Assembly (NCBI GenBank): GCA_947471745.1
Contig: CANJKZ010000519.1
Coordinates: 339,501-403,500, forward strand
DNA from: Closterium sp. Naga37s-1
Lineage: Eukaryota; Streptophyta; Zygnematophyceae; Desmidiales; Closteriaceae
DNA: 64,000 nucleotides
Direction of reading: 5' to 3'
The position numbers and the translations under genes were made by a program. The notes beneath the pieces were generated by a model. The model was not told where the DNA came from and did not search any database. It worked only from the letters and a program-made list of their open reading frames with translations. This document shows, one piece after another, positions 9,489 through 23,530 of the stretch (position 1 is the stretch's first letter; every line of letters begins with the position of its first letter).

Positions 9489-12400
9489 CTTTCCGATCCA
9501 TATAATTTTGGAGATTTCAGAGTTCCTGCTCCGTCTTGTACCTGCACACAAGCGTGCATACTAACCGAACCGACCGACGCATTATTCTCTCTGTAGAGAT
9601 ACAGTGAATACCATATGACTGCCCATTTCCTATAAATTATACCATTCCCCACCCCCCTACCATGTTTTAACCCTATTGGATCTATGTATTTTGGCATATA
9701 TAGACATTCAAGTCGTACATGGTACCTGCACTACAGGCGCGCATACCGACCAAACTGACCAGCGCTTTACTTATGTTTGTAGAGATGCAGTTAGTGCCAT
9801 TTTCTTGCCAGTCCACTAGATTAGGCCTTCTATTTCAACAACACTACCTTTCCGATCCACATAATTTGGGAGATTTCAGAGTTCCTGCTCCGCCTTGTAC
9901 CTGCACACAAGCGTGCATACTGACCGAACCGGCCAACGCATTATTCTCTCTGTAGAAATACAGTGAATACCATATGACTTCCCATTTCCTTTAAATTACA
10001 CCATTCCCCACCCCCCTACCAGGTTTTAACCTATTGGATCTATGTAATCTGGCAGATATAGACATTTCAGTCGTACATGGTACCTGCACTACAGGCGCGC
10101 ATACTGACCAAACTGACCAGTGCATTACTTATGTTTGTAGAGATGCAGTTAGTGCCATATTCTTGCCAGTCCACTAGATTAGGCCTTCTACTTCAACAAC
10201 ACTAGGTCATAACCTTTCTGATCCACATAATTTGGGAGATTTCAGAGTTCCAGTTCCGCCTTGTACCTGCACACAAGCGTGCATACTGACCGAACTGGCC
10301 AACTCATTATTCTCTCTGTAGAAATACAGTGAATACCATATGTATTACCATTTCCTTTACTTTATACCATTCCCCACCCCCGTACCATGTTTTTACCTAT
10401 TGGATCTATGTAATTTGGCAGATATAGACATTCCAGTCGTACATGGTACTTGCACTACAGGCGCGCATACCGACCAAACTGACCAGCGCAATACTTATGT
10501 TTGTAGAGATACTGTTACTACCATATTCTTGCCAGTCCACTAGATTAGGCCTTCTACTTCAACAACACTAGGTTATAACCTGTCCGATCCATATAATTTG
10601 GGAGATTTCAGAGTTCCAGTTCCGCCTTGTACCTGCACACAAGCGTGCATACTGATGTTACCGGCCAACGCATTATTCTCTCTGTAGAAATACAGTGAAT
10701 ACCATTTGAATTCCCATTTCCTTTAAATTATACCATTCCCCACCCCCCTACCAGGTTTGAACCTATTGGATCTATGTAATTTGGCATATATAGACATTCA
10801 AGCCGTACATGGTACCTGCACTACAGGCGCGCATACCGACCAAATTGACCAACGCATTACTTATGTTTGTAGAGATGCAGTTAGTTCCATATTCTTGCCA
10901 ATCCACTAGATTAGGCCTTCTACTTCAACAACACTAGGTTATAACCTTTCCGATCCACATAATTTGGGAGATTTCAGAGTTCTTGTTCCGCCTTGTACCT
11001 GCACACAAGCGTGCATACTAACCGAACCGACCGTTATTCTCTACGTAGAAATACAGTAAATACCATATGTATTCCCATTTCCTTTAAATTATACCATTCC
11101 CCACCCCCCTACCATGTTTGAACCTATTGGATCTATGTAATTTGGCAGATATAGACATTCCAGTCGTACATGGTACCTGCACTACAGGCGCGTATACCAA
11201 CCAAACTGACCAGCGCATTACTTATGTTTGTAGAGATGCAGTTAGTACCATATTTTTGCCAGCCCACTAGAGTAGACCTTCTACTTCAACAACACTAGGT
11301 TATAACCTTTCCGATCCACATAATGTGAGAGATTTCAGAGTTCCAGCTCCGCCTTGTACCTGCACACAAGCGTGCATAGTGACGTTACCGGCCAACGCAT
11401 TATTCTCTCTGTACAAATACAGTGAATACCATATGTTTTCCCATTTTCTTTAAATTATACCATTCCCCTCCCCCCTACCAGGTTTTAACCTATTGGATCT
11501 ATGTAATTTGGCAGATATAGACATTCCAGTCGTACATGGTACCTGCACTACAGGCGCGCATCCCAACCAAACTGACCAGCGCATTACTTATATTTGTAGA
11601 GGTGCAGTTAGTACCATATTTTTGCCAGTCCACTAGATTATGCCTTCTACTTTAATAGCACTAGGTTATAACCTTTCCGATCCATATAATTTTGGAGATT
11701 TCAGAGTTCCTGCTCCGTCTTGTACCTGCACACAAGCGTGCATACTAACCGAACCGACCAACGCATTATTCTCTCTGTAAAAATACAGTGAATACCATAT
11801 GACTACCCATTTCCTATAAATTATACCATTCCCCACCCCCCTACTATGTTTTAACCCTATTGGATCTATGTATTTTGGCATATATAGACATTCAAGTCAT
11901 ACATGGTACCTGCACTACAGGCGCGCATACCGACCAAACTGACCAGCGCTTTACTTATGTTTGTAGAGATGCAGTTAGTGCCATTTTCTTGCCAGTCCAC
12001 TAGATTAGGCCTTCTACTTCAACAACACTACCTTTCCGATCCACATAATTTGGGAGATTTCAGAGTTCCTGCTCCGCCTTGTACCTGCACACAAGCGTGC
12101 ATACTGACCGAACCGGCCAACGCATTATTCTCTCTGTAGAAATACAGTGAATACCATATGACTTCCCATTTCCTTTAAATTACACCATTCCCCACCCCCC
12201 TACCAGGTTTTAACCTATTGGATCTATGTAATCTGGCAGATATAGACATTCCAGTCGTACATGGTACCTGCACTACAGGCGCGCATACTGACCAAACTGA
12301 CCAGTGCATTACTTATGTTTGTAGAGATGCAGTTAGTGCCATATTCTTGACAGTCCACTAGATTAGGCCTTCTACTTCAACAACACTAGGTCATAACCTT

Positions 12401-14381
12401 TCTGATCCACATAATTTGGGAGATTTCAGAGTTCCAGTTCCGCCTTGTACCTGCACACAAGCGTGCATACTGACCGAACTGGCCAACTCATTATTCTCTC
12501 TGTAGAAATACAGTGAATACCATACGTATTACCATTTCCTTTATTTTATACCATTCCTCACCCCCGTACCATGTTTTTACCTATTGGATCTATGTAATTT
12601 GGCAGATATAGACATTCCAGTCGTACATGGTACTTGCACTACAGGCGCGCATATCGACCAAACTGACCAGCGCAATACTTATGTTTGTAGAGATACAGTT
12701 ACTACCATATTCTTGCCAGTCCACTAGATTAGGCCTTCTACTTCAACAACACTAGGTTATAACCTGTCCGATCCATATAATTTGGGAGATTTCAGAGTTC
12801 CAGTTCCGCCTTGTACCTGCACACAAGCGTGCATACTGACGTTACCAGCCAACGCACTATTCTCTCTGTAGAAATACAGTGAATACCATATGAATGACCA
12901 TTTCCTTTAAATTATACTATTCCCCACCCCCCTACCAGGTTTGAACCTATTGGATATATGTAATTTGGCATATATAGACATTCAAGTCGTACATGGTACC
13001 TGCACTACAGGCGCGCATACCGACCAAACTGACCAGCGCATTACGTATGTTTGTAGAGATGCAGTTAGTTCCATATTTTTGCCAATCCAATAGATTAGGC
13101 CTTCTACTTCAACAACAATAGGTTATAACCTTTCCGATCCACATAATTTGGGAGATTTCAGAGTTCCAGTTCTGCCTTGTACCTGCACACAAGCGTGTAT
13201 ACTGACCGAACCAACCGACGCATTATTCTCTCCGTAGAAATACAGTGAGTACCATATGTATTCTCATTTCCTTTAAATTATACCATTCACAACCCCGCTA
13301 CCATGTTTTACCCTATTGGATCTATGTAATTTGGCAGATATAGACATTCCAGTCGTACATGGTACCTGCACTAAAGGCCCGTATACCGAGCAAACTGACC
13401 AGCGCATTACTTATTTTTGTAGAGATGCAGTTAGTACCATATTTTTGCCAGTCCACTAGATTAGAATTTCTACTTTAACAACACTAGGTTATAACCTTTC
13501 CGATCCACATAATTTGGGAGATGTCAGAGTTCCAGTTCCGCCTAGTACTTGCACACAAGCGTGCATACTGACCAAACCGACCAACGCATTATTCTCTCTG
13601 TACAAATACAGTAAGTACAATATGTATTCCCTTTTCCTTTAAATTATACCATTCCCCACCCCCATATTGGATCTTTGTAATTTGGCAGATATAGACATTC
13701 CAGCCATACATGGTATCTGCACTACAGGCGCGCATACCGACCAAACTGACCAGCGCATTACTTATGTTTGTAGAGATGCAGTTACTGCCATTTTCTTGCC
13801 AGTCTACTAGATTAGGCCTTCTACTTCAACAACACTAGGTTATAACCTTTCCGATCCACATATTTTGAAAGATTTCAGAGTTCCAGCTCCGCCTTGTACC
13901 TGCACACAAGTGGCATACTGATGTTACCGGCCAACGCATTATTCTCTCTGTACAAATACAGTGAATACCATATGTTTTCCCATTTCCTTTAAATTATACC
14001 ATTCCCCACCCCCCTACCAGGTTTTAACCTATTGGATCTATGCAATTTGGCGGATATAGACATTCCAGACGTACATGGTACCTGCACAACAGGCGCGCAT
14101 ACCGACCAAACTGACCAGCGCATTACTTATATTTGTAGAGGTGCAGTTAGTACCATATTCTTACCAGTCCACTAGATTATGCCTTCTACTTTAACAGCAC
14201 TAGGTTCTAACCTTTCTGATCCATAAAATTTGGGGGATTTCAGAGTTCCTGCTCCGTCTTGTACTTGCACACAAGCGCGCATACTGACCGAACCGACCGA
14301 CGCATTATTATCTCTGTAGAAATACAGTGAATACCATATGACTTCCCATTTCCTTTAAATTATACCATTCCCCACCCCCCA
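9489..14381. repeat. SatA 366-bp satellite array, block 2
   Basis: Continuation of block 1. A higher-order repeat of about 2,184 bp (six dimers) is visible. Sequence around 9700-11883 recurs at 11884-14067 with the same private variants, for example the short deletion giving acactacctttccgatcc near 9840 and 12025, and the gcgctttacttatg variant near 9764 and 11948. The array ends abruptly in a cacccccc run where SatB begins. No genes seen. Confidence 0.92.
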
Positions 14382-16163
14382 ACCAAGCTGAAAGTGCTCA
14401 GGTAGGTGTATTTGAGCAAGGGCCATCCAAATATGCAACGACGTTCAGGTCGTTCGATGCTTTTCCATACGCCTATAGAGATGCATGCGCTTCCTTAGCA
14501 TTTGTCAGCAGACACAGCCGTCATCGCAGGCGCCGCACTTTTCTGTGCGCGCGAACCAAGCTGAAAGTGCTCTGGTAGGTGTATTTGAGCAAGGGCCACC
14601 TGAATAGCAACAACGTTCAGGTCGTTCGATGCTTTTCCCTACACCTATAGGGATGCATGCGCTTCCTTAGCATTTGTCACAGCCGTAATCGCAGGCGCTG
14701 AAATTTTATGGGCGCGCGAACCAAGCTGGAAGTGCTTAGGTAGGTGAATTTGAGCAAGGGCCACTCGAATATGCAACAACTTTCAGGTCGTTTGATGCTT
14801 TTCCCTACGCCTATAGGGACGTATGCGCTTCCTTAGCATTTGTCGGGAGACACAGCCGTCACCGCAAGCGCCGAACTTTTATGTGCGCGAGAACCAAGCC
14901 GAAAGTGCTCTAGTAGGTGTATTTGAGCATGGGCCACCCGAATATGCAACAACGTTCAGGTCGTTCGATGCTTTTCCTACGCCTCAAAAGATGCATGCGC
15001 TTCCTTAGCATTTCTCAGCAGGCTCAGCCGTCATCGCAGGCGCCGAACTTTTCTGTGCGCGCGAACCAAGCCGAAAGTGCTATGGTAGGTTTATTTGAGC
15101 ATGGGCCACCCAAATATGCAACAACGTTCAGGTCGGTCGATGCTTTTCCCTACGCCTATAAGGATGCATGCGCTTCCTTAGCATTTGTCGGCAGACACAG
15201 CCGTCATCGCAGGCGCCGAACTTTTCTGTGCGCGCGAACCAAGTTGAAAGTGCTCTGGCAGGTGTATTTGAGCATGGGCCACCCGAATATGCAACAACGT
15301 TCAGGTCGGTCGATGCTTTTCCCTACGCCTATAGGGATGCATGCGCTTCCTTAGCATTTGTCGGCAGACACAGGTGTCATCGCAGGCGCCGAACTTTTCT
15401 GTGCGCGCGAACCAAACTGAAAGTGCTATAGTAGGTGTATTTGAGCATGGGCGACCTGAATATGCAACAACGTTCAGGTCGGTCGATGCTTTTCGCTACG
15501 CCTATAGGGATGCATGCGCTTCCTTAGCATTTGTCGGCAGACACAGCCGTCATCGCAGGCGCCGAACTTTTATGTGCGCGCGAACCAAGCTGAAAGTGCT
15601 CTGGCATTTGTATTTGAGCATGGGCCACCCGAATATGCAACAACGTTCAGGTCGGACGATGCTTTTCCCTACGCCTAGAGGGATGCATGAGCCTCCTTAG
15701 CATTTGTCGGCAGACAGAGGCGTCATCGCAGGCGCCGAACCTGTGCGCGCGAACCATGCTGAAAGTGCTTAGGTAGGTGTATTTGAGCAAGGGCCACCCG
15801 AATATGCAACAACGTTCAGGTCGTTCGATGCTTTTCCCTACGTCTATAGGGATGCATGCGCTTCCTTACCATTTGTCAGCAGACACAGGCGTCATCGCAT
15901 GCGCCGAACTTTTCTGTGCGCGAGAACCAAGCCGAAAGTGCTATGGTAGGTGTATTAAGGCATGGGCCACCCAAATATGTAACAACATTCAGGTTGGTTG
16001 ATGCTTTTCCCTACGCCTATACGGATGCATGCGCTTCCTTAGCATTTGTCGGCAGACACAGCCGTCATCGCAGGCGCCAAACTTTTCTTTGCGCGCGAAC
16101 CAAGCTGAAAGTGCTCATGTAGGTGTATTTTAGCAAGGGCCACCCAAATATGCAACAACATTC
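14382..16163 (+). repeat. SatB ~173-bp satellite, + orientation
   Basis: Tandem units starting accaagctgaaagtgctc at 14382, 14555, 14720, 14893, 15065, 15238 and 15411 and onward, about ten copies, one shortened by 8 bp. Landmarks are gcaacaacgttcaggtcg, gatgcatgcgcttccttagc and cgcaggcgccgaactttt. The same family occurs in the opposite orientation at 47811-48709. The short reading frames in it shift phase from unit to unit and are not credible genes. Confidence 0.93.
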
Positions 16164-16174
16164 TTTGTTCAGCA

Positions 16175-19100
16175 GGCCAGCAAGGGCGTGGGAGGGTTGC
16201 AAGCATCATCGATCATCGGCGCTCGCGAATGAAGAGCGCCCGATGCACTTCCTGCACATGTGCGGATCCTTCCACGTTTTGGGGCTGGAAGCGCTCGTTC
16301 CGAGCGTTTTTCTTCCGCCGGGTCACGTGGCTGCGCTTGTCTGGTCCTATTACCAATCCAGCAAGGGCGTGGGACGGTTGCGAGCATCATCGGTCATCGG
16401 CGCTCGCGAATGAAGAGCACCCGCTGCACTTCCAGCACATGTACGGATCCTTCCGCGTTTTGGGGCTGGAAGCGCTCGTTCCGAGCGTTTTTCTTCTGCC
16501 GGGTCACGTGGCTGCGCTTGTCTGGTCCTATTACCAAGCTAGCAAGGGCGTGGGAGGGTTGCGAGCATCATCGGTCATCGGCGCTCGCGAAGGAAGAGCG
16601 CCCGCTGCACTTCCTGCACATGTGCGGATCCTTCTGCGTTTTGGGGGTGGAAGCGCTCGTTCCGAGTGTTTTTCTTCCGCCGGGTCACGTGGCTGCTCTT
16701 GTCTGGGCCTATTACCAAGGCAGCAAGGGCGTGGGAGGGTTGCAAGCATCATCAGTCATCGGCGCTCGCGAATGAAGAGCGCCCGCTGCACTTCCTGCAC
16801 ATGTGAAGATCCTTCCACGTTTTGGGGGTGGAAGCGCTCGTTGCGAGCGTTTTTCTTCCGCCAGGTCACGTGGCTGCGCTTGTCTGGGCCTATTACCTAT
16901 CCACCAAGGGCGTGGGAGAGTTGCGAGCATCATCGGTCATCGGGGCTCGCGAATGAAGAGCGCCCGCTGCACTTCCTGCACATGTGCGGATCCTTCCGCG
17001 TTTTGGGGGTGGAAGCGCTCGTTACGAGCGTTTTCTTCTGCCGGGTCACGTGGCTGCGCCTGGCTGGTCCTATTACCAAGCCAGCAAGGGCGTGGGAGGG
17101 TTGCGAGCATCATCGGTCATCGGCGCTCGCGAATGAAGAGCGCCCGCTGCACTTCCAGCACATGTGCAGATCGTTCCGCGTTTTGGGGCTTGAAGCGCTC
17201 GTTCCGAGCGTTTTTCTTCCGCCGGATCACGTGGCTGCGCTTGTCTGGTCCTATTACCAAGCCAGAAAGGGCGTGGGAGGGTTGCGAGCATCATCGGTCA
17301 TCGGCGCTCGCGAATGAAGAGCGCCCGCTGCACTTCCAGCACATGTGCGGATCCTTCCGCGTTTTGGGGTTGGAAGCGCTCGTTCCGAGCGTTTTTCTTC
17401 CGCGGGGTCACGTGGCTGCGCTTGTCTGGTCCTATTACCAACCCAGCAAGGGCGTGGGAGGGTTGCGAGCATCATCGGTCATCGGCGCTCGCGAATGAAG
17501 AGCGCCCGCTGCACTTCTAGCACAGGTGCGGATCCTTCCGCGTTTTGGGGCTGGAAGCGCTCGTTCCGAGCGTTTTTCTTCCGCCGGGTCACGTGGCTGC
17601 GCTTCTCTGGGCCTATTACCAAGCCAGCAAGGGCGTGAGAGGTTTGCGAGCATCATCGGTCATCGGCGCTCGCGAATGAAGAGCGCCCTCTGCACTTCCT
17701 GCACATGTGCGGATTCTTCCGCGTTTTGACTGAGGAAGCGCTCGTTCCGAGCGTGTTTTTTCCGCCGAGTCACGAGGCTGCGCTTGTCTGGTCCTATTAC
17801 CTAGGCAGCAAGGGCGTGGGAGGGTTGCGAGCATCATCGGTCATCGGCGCTCGCAAATGAAGAGCTCCCGCTGCACTTCCTGCACATGTGCGGTTCCTTC
17901 CACCTTTTGGGGCGGGAATCGCTCGTTCCGAGCGTTTTTCTTCTGCCGGGTCACGTGGCTGTACTTGTCTAGGCCTATTACCTAGGCAGCAAGGGCGTGG
18001 GAGGGTTGCGAGCATCATCGGTCATCGGCGCTCGCAAATGAAGAGCTCCCGCTGCACTTCCTGCACATGTGCGGTTCCTTCCACCTTTTGGGGCGGGAAT
18101 CGCTCGTTCCGAGCGTTTTTCTTCTGCCGGGTCACGTGGCTGTACTTGTCTAGGCCTATTACCAAGCTAGCAAGGGCGTGGGAGGGTTGCGAGCATCATC
18201 GGTCATCGGCGCTAGCGAATGAAGAGCGCCCGCTGCACTTCCTGCACATGTGCGGATCCTTCCGCGTTTTGGGGGTGGAAGCGCTCGTTCCGACGGTTTT
18301 TCTTCCGCCGGGTCACGTGGCTGCGCTTGTCTGGGCCTATTACCTGGCTTGCAAGGGCGTGGGAGGTTTGCGAGCATCATCGGTCATCGGCGCTCGCGAA
18401 TGAAGAGCGCCCGATGCACTTCCTGCACATGTGAGGATCCTTCCGCGTTTTGCGGCTGGAAGCGCTCGTTCCGAACCATTTTCTTCCGCCGGGTCACGTG
18501 GCTGCTCTTGTCTGGGCCTATTTCCAAGGCAGCAAGGGCGTGGGAGGGTTGCGAGCATCATCAGTCATCGGCGCTCGCGAATGAAGAGCGCCCGCTGCAC
18601 TTCCTGCACTTGTGCGGATCCTTCCGCGTTTTGGGGGTGGAAGCGCTCGTTCCGAGCGTTTTTCTTCTGCCGGGTCACGTGGCTGCGCTTGTCTGGTCCT
18701 ATTACCAAGCCAGCAAGGGCGTGGGAGGGTTGCGAGCATCATCGGTCATTGGCGCTCGCGAATGAAGAGCGCCCACTGCACTTCCAGCACATGTGCGGAT
18801 CCTTCCGCGTTTTGGGGATGGAAGCGCTTGTTCCGAGCGTTTTTCTTCCGACGGGTCACGTGGCTGCGCTTGTCTGGTCCTATTACCAAGCCAGCAAGCG
18901 CGTGGGAGGGTTTCGAGCATCATCAGTCATCGGCGCTCGCGAATGAAGAGCGCCCGCTGCACTTCCAGCACATGTGCGGATCCTTCCGCGTTTTGGGGCT
19001 GGAAGCGCTCGTTCCGAGCGTTTTTCTTCCGCCGGGTCACGTGGCTGCGCTTGTCTGGTCCTATTACCAAGTCAGCAATGGCGTGGGAGGGTTGCGAGCA

Positions 19101-22100
19101 TCATCGGTCATCGGCACTCGCGAATGAAGAGCGCCCGCTGCACTTCCAGCACATGTGCGGATCCTTCCGCGTTTTGGGGATGGAAGCGCTCGTTCCGAGC
19201 GTTTTTCTTCCGCCGGGTCAAGTGGCTGCGCTTGTCTGGTCCTATTACCAAGCCAGCAAGGGCGTGGGAGGGTTGCGAGCATCATCGGTCATCGGCGCTC
19301 GCGAATGAAGAGCGCCCGAAGCACTTCCAGCAGATGTGCGGATCCTTCCGCGTTTTGGGGTTGGAAGCGCTCGTTCCAAGCGTTTTTCTTCCGTCGTGTC
19401 ACGTGGCTGCGCTTGTCTGGGCCTATTACCAAGCCAGCAAGGGCGTGGGAGGTTTGCGAGCATCATCGGTCATCGGCGCTCGCGAATGAAGAGCGCCCGC
19501 TGCACTTCCCGCACATGTGCGGATCCTTCCGCGTTTTGAGGGTGGAAGCGCTCGTTCCGAGCGATTTTTTTCCACCGAGTCACGTGGCTGCGCTTGTCTG
19601 GTCCTATTACCAAGCCAGCAAGGGCATGGGAGGATTGCGAGCATCATCGGTCATCGGCGCTCGCGAATGAAGAGCGCCCGCTGCACTTCCTGCACATGTG
19701 CGGTTCCTTGCGCCTTTTGGGGCGGGAATCGCTCGTTCCGAGCGTTTTTCTTCCGCCAGGTCACGTGGCTGTACTTGTCTGGGCCTATTACCAAGCCAGC
19801 AAGGGCGTGGGAGGGTTGCGAGCATCATCGGTCATCGGCGCTCGCGAATGAAGAGCGCCCGCTGCACTTCCTGCACATGTGCGGATCCTTCCGCGTTTTG
19901 GGGCTGGAAGCGCTCGTTCCGAGCGTTTTTCTTCCGCCGGGTCACGTGGCTGCGCTTGTCTGGTCCTATTACCAAGCCAGCAAGGGCGTGGGGGGGTTGC
20001 GTGCATCATCGGTCATCGGCGCTCGAGAATGAAGAGCGCCCGCTGCACTTCTAGCACATGTGCGGATCCTTCCGCGTTTTGGGGCTGGAAGCGCTCGTTC
20101 CGAGCGTTTTTCTTCCGCCGGGTCACGTGGCTGCGCTTGTCTGGTCCTATTACCAAGCCAGCAAGGGCGTGGGAGGGTTGCGTGCATCATCGGTCATCGG
20201 CGCTCGAGAATGAAGAGCGCCCGCTGCACTTCCAGCACATGTGCGGATCCTTCCGCGTTTTGGGGCTGGAAGCGCTCGTTCCGAGCGTTTTTCTTCCGCC
20301 GGGTCACGTGGCTGCGCTTTTCTGGTCCTATTAACAAGCCAGCAAGGGCGTGGGAGGGTTTCGAGCATCATCGGTCATCGGCGCTCGAGAATGAAGAGCG
20401 CCCGCTGCACTTCCTGCACATGTGCGGTTCCTTCCGCCTTTTGGGGCGGGAATCGCTCGTTCCGAGCGTTTTCCTTCCACCGGGGAACGTGGCTGCGCTT
20501 ATCTGGGCCTATTACCAAGCCAGCAAGAGCGTGGGAGGGTTGCGAGCATCATCGGTCATCGGCGCTCGAGAATGAAGAGCGCCCGCTGCACTTCCTGCAC
20601 ATGTGCGGATCCTTCCGCGTTTTGAGAGTGGAAGCGCTCGTTCCGAGCAATTTTTTTCCGCCGGGTCACGTGGCTGCGCTTGTCTGGTCCTATTACCAAG
20701 CCAGCAAGGGCGTGGGAGGGTTGCGAGCATCATCGGTCATCGGCGCTTGCGAATGAAGAGCGCCCGCTGCACTTCCTGCACATGTGCGGTTCCTTCCGTC
20801 TTTTGGGGCGGGAATCGCTCGTTCCGAGCGTTTTTCTTCCGCCGGGTCACGTGGCTGTACTTGTCTGGGCCTATTACCAAGCCAGCAAGGGCGTGGGAGG
20901 GTTGCGAGCATCATCGGTCATCGGCGCTCGCGAATGAAGAGCGCCCGCTGCACTTCCTGCACATGTGCGGATCCTTCCGCGTTTTGGGGCTGGAAGCGCT
21001 TGTTCCGAGCGTTTTTCTTCCGCCGGGTCACGTGGCCACGCTTGTCTAGGCCTATTACCGAGCCAGCAAGGGCGTGGGAGGGTTGCGAGCATCGTCGGTC
21101 ATCGGCGCTCGCGAATGAAGAGCGCCCGCTGCACTTCCTGCACATGTGCGGATCCTTTCGCGTTTTGGGGGTGGAAGCGCTCGTTTTGAGCGTTTTTCTT
21201 CCGCTGGGTCACGTGGCTGCGCTTGTCTGGGCCTATTACCGAGCCAGCAAGAGCGTGGGAGGGTTTCGAGCATCATCAGTCATCGGCGCTCGCGAATGAA
21301 GAGCGCCCGCTGCACTTCCTGCCCATGTGCGGATCCTTCCGCGTTTTGGGGGTGGAAGCGCTCGTTCCGAGAGTTTTCCTTCCACCGGGGAACGTGGCTG
21401 CGCTTATCTGGGCCTATTACCAAGCCAGCAAGAGCGTGGGAGGGTTGCGAGCATCATCGGTCATCGGCGCTCGCGAATGAAGAGCGCCCGCTGCACTTCC
21501 TGCACATGTGCGGATCCTTCCGCGTTTTGGGGGTGGAAGCGCTCGTTCCGAGCGTTTTTCTTCCGCCGGGCCACGTGGCTGCGCTTGTCTGGGCCTATTA
21601 CCAAGCCAGCAAGGGCGTGGGAGGGTTGCGAGCATCATCGGGCATCGGCGCTCGCGAATGAAGAGCGCCCGCTGCACTTCCTGCACATGTGCGGTTCCTT
21701 CCGCCTTTTGGGGCGGGAATCGCTCGTTCCGAGCGTTTTTTTTCCGCCGGGTCACGTGGCTGTACTTGTCTTGGCCTATTACCAAGCCAGCAAGGGCGTG
21801 GGAGGGTTGCGAGCATCGTCGGTCATCGGCGCTCGCGAATGAAGAGCGCCCGCTGCACTTCCTGCACATGTGCGGATCCTTCCGCGTTTTGGGGCTGGAA
21901 GCGCTTGGTCCGAGCGTTTTTCTTCCGCCGGGTCACGTGGCCGCGCTTGTCTAGGCCTATTACCGAGCCAGCAAGGGCGTGGGAGGGTTGCGAGCATCGT
22001 CGGTCATCGGCGCTCGCGAATGAAGAGCGCCCGCTGCACTTCCTGCACATGTGCGGATCCTTCCGCGTTTTGGGGGTGGATGCGCTCGTTCCGAGCGTTT

Positions 22101-23039
22101 TTCTACCGCCGGGTCACGTGGCTGCGCTTGTCTGGGCCTATTACCAAGGCAGCAAGGGCGTGGGAGGGTTGCGAGCATCATCGGGCATCGGCGCTCGCGA
22201 ATGAAGAGCGCCCGCTGCACTTCCTGCACATGTGCAGATCCTTCGGCGTTTTGGGGGTGGAAGCGCTCGTTGCGAGCGTTTTTCTTCCGCCAGGTCACGT
22301 GGCTACGCTTGTTTGGGCCTTTTACCTATCCAGCAAGGGCGTGGGAGAGTTGCGAGCATCATCGGTCATCGGCGCTCACGAATGAAGAGCGCCCGCTGCA
22401 CTTCCTGCACATGTGCGGATCATTCCGCGTTTTGGGGGTGGAAGCGTTCGTTCCGAGCGTTTTTCTTCCGCCGGGTCACGTGGCTGCGCTTGTCTGGGCC
22501 TATTACCAAGGCAGCAAGGGCGTGGGAGGTTGCGAGCATCATCAGTCATCGGCGCTCGCGAATGAAGAGCGCCCGCTGGACTTCCAGCACATGTGCAGAT
22601 CCTTCCGCGTTTTGGGGTTGGAAGCGCTCGTTCCGTGCGTTTTTCTTCCGCCGGGTCACGTGGCTGCGCTTGTCTGGTCCTATTACCAAGCTTGCAAGGG
22701 CGTGGGAGGGTTGCGAGCATCATCGATCATCGGCGCTCGCGAACAAAGAGCGCCCGCTGCACTTCCTGCACATGTGCGGATCCTTCCGCGTGTTGGGGCT
22801 GGAAGCGTTTGTTCCGAGCGTTTTTCTTCCGCCGGGTCAAGTGGCTGCGCTTGTCTGGGCCTAATACCAAGCCAGCAAGGGCGTGGGAGGGTTGCGAGCA
22901 TCATCGGGCATCGGCGCTTGCGAATGAAGAGCGCCCGCTGCACTTCCTGCACATGTGCGGATCCTTCCGCGTTTTGGGGGTGGAAGCGCTCGTTCCGAGC
23001 GTTTTTCTTCCGCCGGGTCACGTGGCTGCGCTTGTCTGT
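16175..23039 (+). repeat. SatC 181-bp satellite, block 1
   Basis: About 38 tandem copies of a 181-bp monomer with landmarks attaccaagccagcaagggc, ggcgctcgcgaatgaagagc, gcacatgtgcggatcc, cgctcgttccgagcgttttt and gggtcacgtggctgcg. It begins after a ~12-bp junction with SatB and is cut at 23039 by the gypsy element. Two neighbouring monomers at about 17800-18161 are identical by eye, and a five-monomer (905-bp) block with shared variants recurs around 20700-21960. The long frames result from 181 being one more than a multiple of three with few stops. Confidence 0.95.
17303..17414 (+). other. Dyad symmetries of the SatC monomer (example unit)
   Basis: One monomer shows four symmetric elements that recur in nearly all copies. 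GGCGCTC/GAGCGCC (17303-17309 and 17319-17325) is a 7-bp stem with a 9-nt loop. GCACATGTGC (17339-17348) is a perfect palindrome. CGCTCG-TTC-CGAGCG (17377-17391) is a 6-bp stem followed by T5. GTCACGTG (17407-17414) contains the palindromic hexamer CACGTG. Function unknown; such dyads are known in centromeric satellites. Confidence 0.8.
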
Positions 23040-23419
23040 TGTCATGCTTTTAATTGCAAGATAGAATAGGGACAATATAAATGCATGACAAATAAATAAT
23101 AGGAGGTTAGACAGTAGGGAGGATGCCGGGAAACCAAACTGATCGAGCGGGAAGAAGCGAAGGGCAAAGAGTAGCGAAAGCAACGGTGTTAGCAACGGTA
23201 ACCAGCAGGAAATAGTTAGGCAAGGAGCGGGGGTGGAACAGCTTGCTTGCTCGTTTGTTCTCACTATTAAGCATAATTTTAGCCTAGCAAACTTCTAGAG
23301 CTAAGCAACCAGTGATGCCAACCCCGCAAGCCACCAGTGAAAGCAGCTGAGCTAGAGAGCCAGCCGAGCTTCAGTTCCCTAGAGCAGTAGATCGCTAAGG
23401 CCCTTCTGGGAACTTTTCA
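23040..23419 (+). repeat. Gypsy element 5' LTR
   Basis: 380 bp matching 29084-29463 with scattered substitutions. It begins TGTCATGCTTTTAATTG, and homology ends around gggaacttttca. The differences between the two LTRs indicate an older insertion than copia-1. Confidence 0.88.
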
Positions 23420-23530
23420 ACAAACGAGCAAGGATTACGACCAGAGAACGATAGGTATAGATTAAGATCCGGTCACCGATATTGGAGAGAAGAGATTCAA
23501 GCGGCCCCGAGCTGGAGAGCGCAACCAAGC

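Noticed and set aside
14382..16163. CRISPR-like array of repeats and spacers
   Set aside because: The whole unit repeats; there are no short constant repeats separated by unique spacers, and no cas genes. The same holds for all arrays here.
16229..23069. Long overlapping reading frames (up to 362 codons) in the SatC array on both strands
   Set aside because: The monomer is 181 bp, one more than a multiple of three, and nearly stop-free, so a frame passes through all three phases of the repeat for about 540 nt. The predicted peptides are the same three phrases over and over, with no domain and no start context.
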